Part shown: positions 28,892 through 39,886 of the stretch, in pieces
Position numbering within the stretch: the first letter of the stretch is position 1
How the letters are laid out: the number at the start of each line of letters is the position of its first letter
Assembly: GCA_013816615.1 (NCBI GenBank)
Contig: JACDED010000006.1
Location: 9,807-68,090, forward strand
Source: Bacteroidota bacterium
Lineage (GTDB): Bacteria > Bacteroidota > Bacteroidia > B-17B0 > Aurantibacillaceae
DNA length: 58,284 nucleotides
Direction: 5' to 3'
Notes under the pieces: generated by a model
What the model saw: only the letters and a program-made list of their open reading frames with translations
Told to the model about the DNA's origin: nothing
Databases searched by the model: none
Position numbers and translations under genes: made by a program

Positions 28892-29620
28892 TTATTTCTC
28901 AGCGTAATAGATAGCCGCAGAGCCAATGCCTAAGCCTTTAAAAAAAGTATTCCTGTAATTTAATTTGTTTAAGATAGTCACAAAATTTTCGTTATGAGGA
29001 AATGCTTTTACGCTATTTGTAAGGTAATCGTAAGCTTTTTTATCTTTTGAGAACATTTTCCCGATCAAAGGTGTAAGAATAGAAAAGCCGATATTATAAA
29101 TGCCTTTAAAGAATTTATTTTTCGGAAAAGAGGTTTCAAGGATAACTATTTGTCCGTTTGGTTTTAAAATGCGTTGTAAATTTAAAAGGCCTTTTTCAAG
29201 ATTCTCAAAATTTCTAACGCCAAAGCCTACAACAATTGCATCAAAGGTATCGTCTGGAAAGTCAAGCGTTTCGGCATTGCCGTATTCAAGGGTAATTAAT
29301 TTATCAAGACCAACATTTTTTATTTTCTCTCTACCTAATTCCATCATGCCTTCACTAATATCGATGCCAATTATTTTTGTTGGGTTTAACTCCGCACAGG
29401 CAATTGCAAAATCACCGGTTCCGGTGGCAACATCAAGAATGTTTTTTGGTTGTTTGCTTTTTAAAAGTCTCACGCACTTTTTGCGCCAGCTTTTATGTGT
29501 ACCAAAAGAAAGTATTGTATTTATAAGGTCATAGCGTTTGGCAATATTGTCAAACATTTTTGCAACCTGTTCTTTTTTCGGATCTGCGTTTGTGTACGGA
29601 GTAACTTTATCGTGCTGCAT
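28892..29620 (-). CDS. ubiE: Demethylmenaquinone/ubiquinone C-methyltransferase
   Basis: VAKMFDNIAKRYDLINTILSFGTHKSWRKK, ILDVATGTGDFAIA, VVGFGVRNFENLEKGL. Confidence 0.93.
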   Translation of the reverse strand: MQHDKVTPYTNADPKKEQVAKMFDNIAKRYDLINTILSFGTHKSWRKKCVRLLKSKQPKNILDVATGTGDFAIACAELNPTKIIGIDISEGMMELGREKIKNVGLDKLITLEYGNAETLDFPDDTFDAIVVGFGVRNFENLEKGLLNLQRILKPNGQIVILETSFPKNKFFKGIYNIGFSILTPLIGKMFSKDKKAYDYLTNSVKAFPHNENFVTILNKLNYRNTFFKGLGIGSAAIYYAEK

Positions 29621-30636
29621 TATTTTACGAAGTTCAATTTTAAAGCTTCTTCAAACAATTGAGATTTATCAATTGGTACAACGCCTATTTGTTCGCAAAC
29701 TATACCACCGGATAAGTTAGCTAATGCTGCTGTAAAAATATCATTACAATCTAAAGCACGGCATAAAGAGGCAACGCTAATTACCGTATCACCGGCGCCA
29801 CTTACATCAGCAATACTTCTCACATGTGCGGTAATATGTTCTTTTATTTTGCGTGAATTGGTTATCACGCCTTTTTCTGCAAGTGTTACTAAAACAGTTT
29901 CTGCTTTTTGTTTCACTCTAAAGCTGCTTACCGCACGTTGAAGCTCGTTAATATTATCCCCACTCACATCCATTTTAATACCTTCACGCAACTCTTTTAA
30001 ATTTGGTTTAAATAAACTCACGCCTTTATATGTATTAAAGTTTTTCTTCTTAGGGTCAACACAAGTTGGAATGTTTTTGCTTTTTGCCAGCTCAACTACT
30101 TTGCTTACTAATTTAGAAGTGATCAGGCCTTTATTATAATCTTCAAAAATAATTACATCAATTTTATCATGAGTAATAATATAAGAGATAAGCGTTAATA
30201 ATTGTTGTGTTTCTGAAGGTGCAATTTCATCTTCAACCTCTTCATCCACTCTTAATAATTGTGCATTATTGCCTATTACGCGTGTTTTTACTGTAGTAAC
30301 TCTATCACGTATTTTTAAAATTCCTTTTTGACTAAGCTTTTGAGTTTTTAAAAGATCAAGAAATGCCTGACCTTCATAATCAACGCCAATTACCGAACAC
30401 AATATTGGATTAGCGCCCAATGCCTGAACATTTAAAGCCACATTAGCTGCCCCACCTAATCTTCTTTCTTTTTTTGTAACGGCTACAATGGGTACAGGCG
30501 CTTCCGGCGAAATACGATTTACTTTTCCCCACAAATAACTATCGATCATTACATCGCCGATAATAAGAACGTTTAGGTCGTTAAAGGATTTAAATACTTC
30601 GCGGATATAATCTTTTTTTACAGAAAATTTCTTCAT
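29620..30636 (-). CDS. D-glycero-beta-D-manno-heptose-7-phosphate kinase-like PfkB kinase
   Basis: VLIIGDVMIDSYLWGKVNRISPEAPVPIV, GGAANVALNVQALGA, ADVSGAGDTVISV; no nucleotidyltransferase domain. Confidence 0.85.
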   Translation of the reverse strand: MKKFSVKKDYIREVFKSFNDLNVLIIGDVMIDSYLWGKVNRISPEAPVPIVAVTKKERRLGGAANVALNVQALGANPILCSVIGVDYEGQAFLDLLKTQKLSQKGILKIRDRVTTVKTRVIGNNAQLLRVDEEVEDEIAPSETQQLLTLISYIITHDKIDVIIFEDYNKGLITSKLVSKVVELAKSKNIPTCVDPKKKNFNTYKGVSLFKPNLKELREGIKMDVSGDNINELQRAVSSFRVKQKAETVLVTLAEKGVITNSRKIKEHITAHVRSIADVSGAGDTVISVASLCRALDCNDIFTAALANLSGGIVCEQIGVVPIDKSQLFEEALKLNFVK

Positions 30637-30651
30637 TGTTTGTTATAAAAA

Positions 30652-31848
30652 TTATTGAAGTTTTGCTAAAGCTTCTTTCATTCTTTTTAAAGCTTCTATT
30701 AAATTCTCCTCGCTGGTAGCATAAGAGAAACGAATATAAATATCATCACCAAAGGCTGCGCCTGGCACTAATGCCAAATGACCTTCATCCAATAAAAATA
30801 AAGAAAGATCTGTAGCGTTATTGATGGTATGATCTTTATATTTTTTTCCGAAATAATAAGTTACTTCAGGATAAACATAAAAGGCACCCTGCGGAACGTT
30901 AGTTTTTAAACCCGGAATATCTTTCATTAAATTTAAAACAAGATCTCTGCGTTTTAAAAAGGCATCGCGCATTGGTTTAATGTAAGTTTCATAATCCAAC
31001 TCCATTGCTTTGTGCATTGCTTTTTGAGTAATGCTGCATGTAGCAGATGTAAATTGCCCCTGCATTTTGTCACAAGCCTGCGCTATCCATTTTGGCGCGG
31101 CCATAATACCACCACGCCAGCCGGTCATTGCAAAGCCTTTTGAAACACCGTTAATTGTAATTACTCTATCCTTTATAAAATCAAATTGCGCAAAGCTTTC
31201 ATGGCCGCCAATAAAATTAATATGTTCGTAGATCTCATCACTAATAATATAAAGTTCAGGATATTTTACAATAACATCTGCCAACGCTTTTAATTCTGCT
31301 TTTGTATACACACTGCCCGTTGGATTACAAGGTGTACTGATCATTATTAAACGTGTTTTTGGTGTAATTGCTTTTTCTAATTGAGCAGGTGTGATCTTAA
31401 AATCTGCTTCAATTTTTGTATTAACAATTACAGGAGTTCCTTCTGCTAATTTTAAGATCTCTAAATAACTTACCCAAAATGGTGCAGGTATAATTACTTC
31501 ATCACCCGGATCAACTAAACATAAAACAGCATTAGCAATACTTTGTTTTGCGCCTGTTGAAACTACGATCTCATCATTTGTATAAGTTAACCCGTTATCG
31601 CGTTTAAATTTTTCGCAAATAGCATTTCTTAATTCAACATAACCTGATACGTGTGTGTAGTAACTAAAATTATCATCAATTGCTTTTTTTGCAACATCTT
31701 TTATTACCTGTGGTGTTGAAAAATCCGGTTCGCCAAGACTCAAACTTATGATGTCAATTCCTGCAGCTTTTAATTCACGGCTTTTTCTTGCCATCGCAAT
31801 TGTTTGCGATTCCGATATATTATTTACTCTTTTAGATAAATGTGTCAT
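30652..31848 (-). CDS. Pyridoxal phosphate-dependent aminotransferase (aspartate aminotransferase-like)
   Basis: DIISLSLGEPDFSTP, STPCNPTGSVYTKAEL, ISDEIYEHINF, NGVSKGFAMTGWRGG. Confidence 0.93.
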   Translation of the reverse strand: MTHLSKRVNNISESQTIAMARKSRELKAAGIDIISLSLGEPDFSTPQVIKDVAKKAIDDNFSYYTHVSGYVELRNAICEKFKRDNGLTYTNDEIVVSTGAKQSIANAVLCLVDPGDEVIIPAPFWVSYLEILKLAEGTPVIVNTKIEADFKITPAQLEKAITPKTRLIMISTPCNPTGSVYTKAELKALADVIVKYPELYIISDEIYEHINFIGGHESFAQFDFIKDRVITINGVSKGFAMTGWRGGIMAAPKWIAQACDKMQGQFTSATCSITQKAMHKAMELDYETYIKPMRDAFLKRRDLVLNLMKDIPGLKTNVPQGAFYVYPEVTYYFGKKYKDHTINNATDLSLFLLDEGHLALVPGAAFGDDIYIRFSYATSEENLIEALKRMKEALAKLQ

Positions 31849-32012
31849 AGGTCTGAATAAGCAATAAATTTAACAACAATTTTAATTAGAATGTTCGATT
31901 TTAAAAAATAAAGGTGAGATAATAAAAATGATTTTTATTGTTTTTTTAACGTAATATTATCTGAAAGGATAGAATTTTTGCTATAATACGAGCACTCGTT
32001 GATAATGGGGCT

Positions 32013-32043
32013 AAAAAAGCCATCCGGTAAGGGATGGCTTTTT
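32013..32043 (-). terminator. Rho-independent terminator for the giant adhesin gene
   Basis: AAAAAAGCCATCC-GGTAA-GGGATGGCTTTTT; stem plus A/T tracts just 3' of the stop at 32047. Confidence 0.75.
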
Positions 32044-32046
32044 GGT

Positions 32047-35000
32047 TTATTGTTTTAATAATGTTACGTGACCTACGTATGTTTTCTTATTATTTTCAAA
32101 ATCCATAACTGTGATCTTGTAAATATAAACACCATCCTGTGACACTAAGCTTGAGCCTTTTGCTCTGCCATCCCAACCTTTTTTAAGTTCGTTAGATGTG
32201 AAAATAGATTCTCCCCAACGATCAAAGATCTCCATCTGGTATTTTTCTTCACTTATTCCAATTCCATAAGGCATAAAAACATCATTTCTTCCATTATCAT
32301 CTGGTGTAAATGTGTTAGGAATATAAATTGTCATGACAGGAGTAATGTCTATAAAGTTCTCGGTTGTATCAGAGCAGCCAAAAGAATTGGTTGCAGCAAG
32401 GTATACTTTATAAGTCCCAACAAGGCTATAAGCATGAGAAGGATTTAATGCAGATGATAAATTGTTTGGCGTACCATAATCTCCAAAATCCCACGAATAA
32501 AAGTTAGCACCCATAGATGTATTTGTAAAGCTAATGACCGGACTTAAAAGATCGGCGCTCTGAGGATTTGCAAAGAAGCCTGCAACTGGTACAGGGTAAA
32601 CGGTTATTATTTTATTTGTTATAGAATCTTTTCTACAGCCAAAAGAGTTAGAAACTAATACCTGCATAGTGTATGAACCAGGAGTTAGATAATTGATGCT
32701 CATAGGATTTCCCGGTACAGGGCCACCGCCATTATGATCTCCTCCAAAATTCCAATAAAATATATCAGTTGATGTATCGTAATTAGGGTTTGTAGATGTG
32801 CCTGTAAATGTTACTGCCAGAGGTGCGCAACCTTTAGCGCCTGCCGGCGTGAAACTAAATTGAGGTGAAGGATTAACGTAAATATTAAAAGTAGCATTAG
32901 TTCCAGGAACGGTACAGCCATCATCTATCATCACGTTATACGTATTTGGATTGTTTGCATAATTTGCCGTAACTGTTGTTGTAGCTCCAATACTTGTGTT
33001 CGACCATAAATAAGTGTATGGCCCGCCTTTGCCGGGAGAGGTTATGTTTGGTGTTAAAATTACCTTGTCTTTATCACAAATTGTGTATGATGCACCGCTG
33101 GCTAATAATTGCGGATGGACATTTACCAAAATAGTTTGAGGGCCATTAGCGCAACCATTTGCATCAATTACTGCAACAGTATATTGAGTGGTAGAATTTA
33201 AAATTGGAGTTGCATTTATACCATTAGCTGTTGTTGCATTTGTACTTGCATTAGTTGTGAGGTTAGTAAGCGTGTATGAGTAAGGAACGGTTCCTCCTGA
33301 TGCTTGCCCGTATAACTGTGCTGATGTTCCATAACAAATTATTTGCGGAGGAGAAACATTTAAAGCTAATACCGAAGGTTCTGAAATTACAACAGTAGTA
33401 TATGTTTTACAACCATTGAGATCTGTAATCGTAGCTGAATGTACTGCCGCATTTAAACCATTTACAATTGCAGAAGTAAAACCAGAAGGGCTCCAGTTGT
33501 AAGCGAAACCTCCTACACCGTTAGCTGTTAAAGTTGCGCTTCCGTTAGCTTGCCCAAAACATAATATATTATTTGATAGTGCAGTTACAGAAGGTAATGC
33601 TGCAGCATTGATCGTAACAGTTGCTGTTATAACACAGCCTTTAGCATCTGTTGTGGTTAATACCCAATTACCAGGAGGAAGATTATTTGCAGCGGAAGTT
33701 AATTGTGGTGTTGAGGTATTCCAGTTATAAGAATAATTTGGAGTGCCACCTGTAATATTCACATTTGCTGTGCCGTTAGAATTACCGCAGGTTGCCTGTG
33801 TTGTAGTTGTAGATTGAATTACAAGAGCAGGGGGATCGGTTAAAGTATATACACTGTTGGTTGTACATCCTTTAGTATCAATGATCAATAAACTATAAGT
33901 GCCCGCGGTTAAGTTTGTAATTGATGGATTAGAAGGTTGGGCTGGTGACCATGTTAATGTATATGTTGGTGTTCCGCCTGTAATACTCGTATTAATTTGT
34001 CCTGCAGCAAACGCATTACAATTGTTTGGAATAACTGTATTTGTTGTTATTAATAATGGATTTGGCTGAGAAATATTTACAGTTTTAGAACTTGTACAAC
34101 CATTAGCATCTGTTACAGTGCAACTATAAACACCGGTTCCTACACCAGTGAGAATAGAATTTGTTTGAGCACTTGGTAACCATAAATAAGAATAATTAGG
34201 CGTTCCTCCGTTAGTTAGCATTTGCGCCGCGCCATTAAATTGGCCATTACATGCAACGTTCGTAACAGAACCAATAGCAGTTACTAATTGAGTGGGTTGT
34301 GTAATATTTACAATTGCACCACCAATACAACCTGCAGCATCTGTAACAGTTATACTGTGTAAACCTGAAGGCAGGTTGTTTACATTTTGTGTTGTTTGTG
34401 CAAGATAGCTCCATAAATAAGTGTTACCACCAGCTCCACCGGTGGCAATAATTGTAGCTCCACCATTTGCCATTCCAAAACAAGATACGGCTAAAGTATT
34501 AGTAACCACCACCACCGGTGCTGCAATATTTGGAATTACAGTTGCTGTAGTAGCTGTGCATCCATTAGCATCTGTTATAGTTACAGAATACGCACCCGCT
34601 ACTACGTTTATTATAGAAGGTGAAGTAAAGCTTGGATTAGATGTCCATTGATAAGTATAACCACCGGCCCCTCCGCTGGCTGCAACTGAACTACTTCCAT
34701 TTGATTGGCCACAATTTGTTGGTACAACGGTTGTAATATTTGCTACTAATTGCGAAGGTTGTGTTAACGAGAAAGTGGATTGAACGGTACAACTATTAGC
34801 ATCTGTTAATGTTACAGTATGATTTCCCGGAGCAAGCGTATTAACATATTGCGTATTGGCCAAACTTGGTTGCCATAAAATTGTTGGGATACCTGTACCA
34901 CCTGAATAATTTACATTTCCAATTCCGTTATTTAAACCGAAGCAGGAAATATTTGTATGTGTCACCACTACGCTAAGTCCTGCCGGTTGTGTAACGTTTG

Positions 35001-38000
35001 CCACTACAGTTGCAGTACACGATTTAGAATCTGTTACTGTAATAGTATAATTGCCTGCAATTAAATTAGTAGCTGTGGCACCGTTTTGAGAATTGCTCCA
35101 GTTATAAGTATAGCCCGGAGTTCCTCCATTCGGAGATGCTGTAGCAAATCCATTACTATAACCATTACAGCTTGGTGTGCCAATGGCACTAATACTAACT
35201 GTTAATAGAGTTGGTTGTGTAATATTAAATACAGTTGTTGATGTACACGAATTTTGATCTGTTGCCATCATACTAAATGTTCCGGTACAAAGGTTACTAA
35301 CGTTTTGTGTCGTTAACGGAGATGGCCCACCCGTCCAAAAATAAGATACGGTACCAATTGCATTAGAAACCGAACCTATTGCTAAACCATTGCAAGCGCT
35401 AAAACATGTAACATTTGTAGAACTAACACTCGATAACATTTGTGGTGGATTTGCCAATGAAACAGATCCTTGTATGATACATCCTTTACTATCTGTAACA
35501 GTTACATTATAATTACCAGGACCCATACCACTTGGTGTTGCAGAGTTTCCTCCCGCGCCCGGTGCAGGAAGCCATGCGTAAGTATAACCAGGTGTTCCTC
35601 CTAAAACACCCGCATTAGCAGTTCCGTTTGTTGCATTAAAACATTTAGGATTTGTTCCTGTAACATTTAAGGTTAATGAGCTTGGTTGTGTTATTGTAAC
35701 ACTAGCCGAAGCAATACAACCGGTAGCATCTGTTAATGTAACAGTATAAACTCCGTTCATTAAATTTGTTGCTGTTCCTGTATTTTGACCATTGCTCCAA
35801 CTGTATACCGGAAACCCGGGGCCCGGAGTACCAGGATTAATAGTAGTTGTAGCTATACCGTTATTCCCACCAAAACAATTTGGGTTAGTAAAGCTTGTAA
35901 CACTTATGGCAGGTCCAGAAGCGTTAGGAACTGTAGCTGCTAAGGTGTATAAACAACCATTGGCATCTTTTACCTGCACAGTGTAAGTTCCGGCCGGAAC
36001 ATTTGATAACGTTTGACCAACAAAGTTCGTACTCCATGTATATGTATACGGGCCTGTACCTCCTGTAGCGGTAGCTGAAGCAGCGCCATTTGACTGGTTA
36101 CAGGTTGCGGTTAATGTATTTGTATTTATTGTAACCGAACTGGGTTGTGTAATACTTATGGTACTTGTTTTTATACATCCGTTAGCATCTGTTACCTGGC
36201 AGGTATAGGTTCCTGCAAATAAACCTGAAACCACACTTGTTGTAGAGCCACCCGGAGCCCATAAAAAAGTAAACCCAGGTGTACCACCACTGCTTACAAT
36301 AGTTGTTGCGCTTCCTGTTGCTGAATTAAAGCAGGAAGCATTAGAAGAAGCCGAAGCTAAAATAATATTACCCGGTTGTGTTATTGTTCCAACCGTAGAA
36401 GATTTACAACCGTAAAAATCAGAAACTGTAACAGTATAATTTCCCGGAACCAACCCCGAAGCCGTTTGCAGCGTTGAGCCATTGCTCCATGAGTAGGTTA
36501 AAGGTGCCGTTACATTACCGATCATATTTGCAGTTAAACTTCCATTTGCTGAATTAAAGCAGCTTACATTTGTTGTATTGGTAATTACGGCAGTGCCACC
36601 CGGTGTAGCAGTAACACTTACAATTCCTGTTTGAATACATCCTTTACTATCCTTTACAGTTACAGTATAGCTTCCTGCTATAACACCAATTGTTTGTGGA
36701 TTATTACCGCCAACAGGTAACCACGTATAAGTATAAATAGGTGTTCCTCCACTTGCGGCAACATTGGCCGTGCCATTTGCGCTTGAACAATTTGCCGACA
36801 CACTGCTAAGCGTTAGTGTAATTGGTAAAGGTTGTGTAACCGATACTGTTTGACTTAAGCTACACCCTTTATTATCAATAACGGTGATGTTATAAGCACC
36901 TGCAGAAATGTTTGAAGTGAAAGTATTGCTTGTTTGATTTGGGCCGCCGTTAATATTGTATACATAAGGACTTGTACCTCCAGCACCGGTTGCTGTAATT
37001 GTTCCATTATTTCCTCCGTTACAAGAAGGTGAAAGAGAAGAAACATTTAACGTAAGCGGAGAAGGTTGCCCGATAGATGCTGTAATGGTTGTAACGCAAC
37101 CTAATGCATCCTGAACATTTACCGTATAGTTTTGCGCTGTTAATCCTGTAAAGATTCCAAAGCCGCTTGTAATATTTCCCGGAGCTAACGTATAACTATA
37201 TCCGGGAGTACCACCACTTGTAGAAACACTAAAGCCTCCGTTAGCACCATTAAAACAACTTACATTTGTTAATGTAGCAATCGCAGAACTCGGAGAGCCT
37301 GTATTGCCAATAATAAAATTAACTGTTAGTGTACATGAGTTGGCGTCTTTAATTACAACTGTTTTCGGCCCTGCAAGCATACCACTTTGTATTGCACTTC
37401 CTACAAAAGGCCCACCGTTAAATGAATATTGATAAGCGGGTAAACCACCCGTAACTCCTGTTACAGTGGCGCTGCCATTTGCATTACCACAGGCAGCAGC
37501 AGTTACTGAAATTGTAGCGGCGGTTGGCCCGGCAACTGTTGGAATGTTTGCGGTAATACTATAAGTACATCCATTTATATCTGATACTGTAATTGTTTTT
37601 GGTCCTGCTGAAAGGTTATTTGTAACCGAACCTGTTGCCACACCATTCACGCTAAAGCTATAAGCAGGATTGCCACCCGTTACGCCAGTAATGCCAAGTA
37701 TACCTGTATTACCAACACAAGCTGTTGGAGAAGTAGTAAATGTAATATTTGTTGGTCCTGCAGTATTTGTGAGTGTAACTATTTTAGTAAAAAGACAATT
37801 ATTTACATCCTTAACTGTAATTGTATAAGAGCCGGCCGGTAGATTTGTTAATGGTGGAGTTGCTGTAAATGGTCCGCCATTTATACTAAATTGATAAGGC
37901 GAGCTTCCACCTGTAACAGCACCTAGTGTAATTGATCCGTTCGAATTGCCACAGGTTGGATTGATAAATGTTGTTGCTAAAGCTGTAACTCCTGGAGTAT

Positions 38001-39675
38001 TATTAACGGTTACGGTAATAAATGTTTTACAACCAAAATTATTAGTTACTCCTAACGTATAGGAGCCTGCCGCTAATCCCGTAACTGTTTGTGAAGGAAT
38101 TGCGGTTCCGTTCAAAGAAAAACTAACAACGGTTTGAACCGGAGGAGAAATATTATTAATTACGATGCTTCCATTTGAATTACCGCAATTTGCATCTGTT
38201 ACGTTCGCGGAAATTGCCGGTTGAGGATTAATTACAACCACAGCCGTTGCCGAGCTTGTACAGGTTCCAACAGTCCCAATAATATTATAAGTAGTTGTAA
38301 CAACCGGGCTAGCCACAACATTTGGCCCGGTAGTAGTATTTAAACCTGTTGCGGGGCTCCACACATAGGAATTGGCACCCGAAACACTAATATTAGCAGA
38401 ATTACCTGTACATATTGAAGATGTTGATGGACCAACAACAAGAGTGGGTGGAATTAAGTTTGATGTTACATTTATTGTTGCAGTACCTTTACATCCACTT
38501 GCGGTATTTCCAACGGTAGCAGAATAAACTCCCGGTAAATTTACATTAATGATCTGTGTATTATTTGCACCAACAATTCCCGGACCACTCCATGTGTATG
38601 TATGACCGGCAGGACCAGGATTAGCAGTTAGTTGTATGGTTGAATTTGTACAAGTAATAGTACCCGATGCAGAAATTGTTGCAACAAAAGTAGTTGTACC
38701 AACAACATTTGTAGTTGCAGTAATGGTTTGTGTAGGACACCCCGCCTGAACAACAGTAACTGTGTATACACCCGGGGCATTAACAACTGCTAATGATGAA
38801 GTTCCACCACTTACTATTCCGGGGCCAGCCCAGTTATAAGTTACAGGAGCTGCTGTAGTATTAGCAACAACATTAGCTGTTCCGGAGTTACAGCCTAGCG
38901 GGATGCTTGTGGTTGTGTTAGCTGCAGTTACAGTTAACGGCCCGCATGGTAAAGGGCAATTAGCAAAGTCACCCGCACCGAAACTATTCGTGTTTGTGTT
39001 TGTAAATGAAATGGTTGTACCTGTAATATTGCCTGTATAAATACCACCGGTATTACTTACAACCACCTGTCCGTTTACAATTGCAAATCCACCACCGGCA
39101 GATGTACTGGGCATACCCGTCATGTTATAAGTACATTGCTGTGCGCCATTAGGGCCATACATGGTCATTGATTGTGGTGTAGTTGTGATCAATACATAAA
39201 AATTTCCGCAATTATCTACAACAAGGTCATAAGGCCCACCGCCATTAAAATTGGTTATTGTAGTTAATGGTGTGGCATTCCCCGTACCGTTATATACATA
39301 GATCTGTCCGTTGCTACCATTTAAGCCGTAAATAACACCACCGCCGCCACCAAGGTTTACAAATGGCATAGTATGAGTAGTAGTTACCCATGCAGTTCCA
39401 TTCCACCAGGCCATAAAGCCACCAATGGTCGTATAAAAAGTTGGGCTCGGAAATGCTGCATTTAAATTTGGTCCGTACGATAAACCAGTACCACCAGTTG
39501 GTATAGCAGTATTACTTGGGTTAGTTGCGCTATATGGTAAAGCGGGATTATAAATAGTGATTGGGCTGGTATGCATAAACACCAATCCATTTGGACAAGC
39601 CGGCGTTTGTGGAAAAAAAGTAGAGTAAAAAAATACAAAAATTATAGCGAGGGCATAATGCAGATTTTTTTTCAT
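32047..39675 (-). CDS. Giant T9SS-exported SprB-repeat/PKD surface protein with gliding-motility-associated (type B) C-terminal domain
   Basis: Signal peptide; about 21 C-x-G-x-x-NG / GGTPxYTYxW / GxYTVTVTDxxGC repeat units (my count); two PKD-like domains (FYWNFGGDHNG, FYSWDFGDYGTPN); CTD IYIPNTFTPDDNGRNDVFMPYG...MEIFDRWGESIFTSNELKKGWDGRAKG...DGVYIYKITVMD. Confidence 0.93.
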   Translation of the reverse strand: MKKNLHYALAIIFVFFYSTFFPQTPACPNGLVFMHTSPITIYNPALPYSATNPSNTAIPTGGTGLSYGPNLNAAFPSPTFYTTIGGFMAWWNGTAWVTTTHTMPFVNLGGGGGVIYGLNGSNGQIYVYNGTGNATPLTTITNFNGGGPYDLVVDNCGNFYVLITTTPQSMTMYGPNGAQQCTYNMTGMPSTSAGGGFAIVNGQVVVSNTGGIYTGNITGTTISFTNTNTNSFGAGDFANCPLPCGPLTVTAANTTTSIPLGCNSGTANVVANTTAAPVTYNWAGPGIVSGGTSSLAVVNAPGVYTVTVVQAGCPTQTITATTNVVGTTTFVATISASGTITCTNSTIQLTANPGPAGHTYTWSGPGIVGANNTQIINVNLPGVYSATVGNTASGCKGTATINVTSNLIPPTLVVGPSTSSICTGNSANISVSGANSYVWSPATGLNTTTGPNVVASPVVTTTYNIIGTVGTCTSSATAVVVINPQPAISANVTDANCGNSNGSIVINNISPPVQTVVSFSLNGTAIPSQTVTGLAAGSYTLGVTNNFGCKTFITVTVNNTPGVTALATTFINPTCGNSNGSITLGAVTGGSSPYQFSINGGPFTATPPLTNLPAGSYTITVKDVNNCLFTKIVTLTNTAGPTNITFTTSPTACVGNTGILGITGVTGGNPAYSFSVNGVATGSVTNNLSAGPKTITVSDINGCTYSITANIPTVAGPTAATISVTAAACGNANGSATVTGVTGGLPAYQYSFNGGPFVGSAIQSGMLAGPKTVVIKDANSCTLTVNFIIGNTGSPSSAIATLTNVSCFNGANGGFSVSTSGGTPGYSYTLAPGNITSGFGIFTGLTAQNYTVNVQDALGCVTTITASIGQPSPLTLNVSSLSPSCNGGNNGTITATGAGGTSPYVYNINGGPNQTSNTFTSNISAGAYNITVIDNKGCSLSQTVSVTQPLPITLTLSSVSANCSSANGTANVAASGGTPIYTYTWLPVGGNNPQTIGVIAGSYTVTVKDSKGCIQTGIVSVTATPGGTAVITNTTNVSCFNSANGSLTANMIGNVTAPLTYSWSNGSTLQTASGLVPGNYTVTVSDFYGCKSSTVGTITQPGNIILASASSNASCFNSATGSATTIVSSGGTPGFTFLWAPGGSTTSVVSGLFAGTYTCQVTDANGCIKTSTISITQPSSVTINTNTLTATCNQSNGAASATATGGTGPYTYTWSTNFVGQTLSNVPAGTYTVQVKDANGCLYTLAATVPNASGPAISVTSFTNPNCFGGNNGIATTTINPGTPGPGFPVYSWSNGQNTGTATNLMNGVYTVTLTDATGCIASASVTITQPSSLTLNVTGTNPKCFNATNGTANAGVLGGTPGYTYAWLPAPGAGGNSATPSGMGPGNYNVTVTDSKGCIIQGSVSLANPPQMLSSVSSTNVTCFSACNGLAIGSVSNAIGTVSYFWTGGPSPLTTQNVSNLCTGTFSMMATDQNSCTSTTVFNITQPTLLTVSISAIGTPSCNGYSNGFATASPNGGTPGYTYNWSNSQNGATATNLIAGNYTITVTDSKSCTATVVANVTQPAGLSVVVTHTNISCFGLNNGIGNVNYSGGTGIPTILWQPSLANTQYVNTLAPGNHTVTLTDANSCTVQSTFSLTQPSQLVANITTVVPTNCGQSNGSSSVAASGGAGGYTYQWTSNPSFTSPSIINVVAGAYSVTITDANGCTATTATVIPNIAAPVVVVTNTLAVSCFGMANGGATIIATGGAGGNTYLWSYLAQTTQNVNNLPSGLHSITVTDAAGCIGGAIVNITQPTQLVTAIGSVTNVACNGQFNGAAQMLTNGGTPNYSYLWLPSAQTNSILTGVGTGVYSCTVTDANGCTSSKTVNISQPNPLLITTNTVIPNNCNAFAAGQINTSITGGTPTYTLTWSPAQPSNPSITNLTAGTYSLLIIDTKGCTTNSVYTLTDPPALVIQSTTTTQATCGNSNGTANVNITGGTPNYSYNWNTSTPQLTSAANNLPPGNWVLTTTDAKGCVITATVTINAAALPSVTALSNNILCFGQANGSATLTANGVGGFAYNWSPSGFTSAIVNGLNAAVHSATITDLNGCKTYTTVVISEPSVLALNVSPPQIICYGTSAQLYGQASGGTVPYSYTLTNLTTNASTNATTANGINATPILNSTTQYTVAVIDANGCANGPQTILVNVHPQLLASGASYTICDKDKVILTPNITSPGKGGPYTYLWSNTSIGATTTVTANYANNPNTYNVMIDDGCTVPGTNATFNIYVNPSPQFSFTPAGAKGCAPLAVTFTGTSTNPNYDTSTDIFYWNFGGDHNGGGPVPGNPMSINYLTPGSYTMQVLVSNSFGCRKDSITNKIITVYPVPVAGFFANPQSADLLSPVISFTNTSMGANFYSWDFGDYGTPNNLSSALNPSHAYSLVGTYKVYLAATNSFGCSDTTENFIDITPVMTIYIPNTFTPDDNGRNDVFMPYGIGISEEKYQMEIFDRWGESIFTSNELKKGWDGRAKGSSLVSQDGVYIYKITVMDFENNKKTYVGHVTLLKQ
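33380..38240 (-). repeat. SprB-type protein repeat array (approximate bounds)
   Basis: Periodic units of roughly 70-80 aa with TNxxCFGxxNG ... GGTPxYTYxWs ... LxAGxYTVTVTDxxGC ... ITQP. Confidence 0.8.
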
Positions 39676-39886
39676 GAACGGGAGATTTTATATAAATCTA
39701 ATCTTTAAAATGAATAAACGGAACCGTTTTACTCAGTAAAAGGCTTTATTCACTCATTATATCACATTCTAAACTAAAAATCTAAAACTAAAACTTTTTA
39801 GTATATTTTAATAAATGGAAGAGGCGTGAATTTAAACTAAAAGAAATATGAAGATTCAAATTAAAAAAGCATTGTGTAATTTTAAA

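Noticed and set aside
34421-34651. Plus-strand ORFs within the giant adhesin (34421..34651, 35792..35986)
   Set aside because: Antisense shadow ORFs created by the repetitive Gly/Thr/Val codon pattern; no start context or family signal.
33380-38240. Periodic DNA pattern as a possible CRISPR array or DNA tandem repeat
   Set aside because: Periodicity is at the protein level (SprB-type repeats) within one continuous 2542-codon ORF; units are divergent in DNA and there are no spacers.
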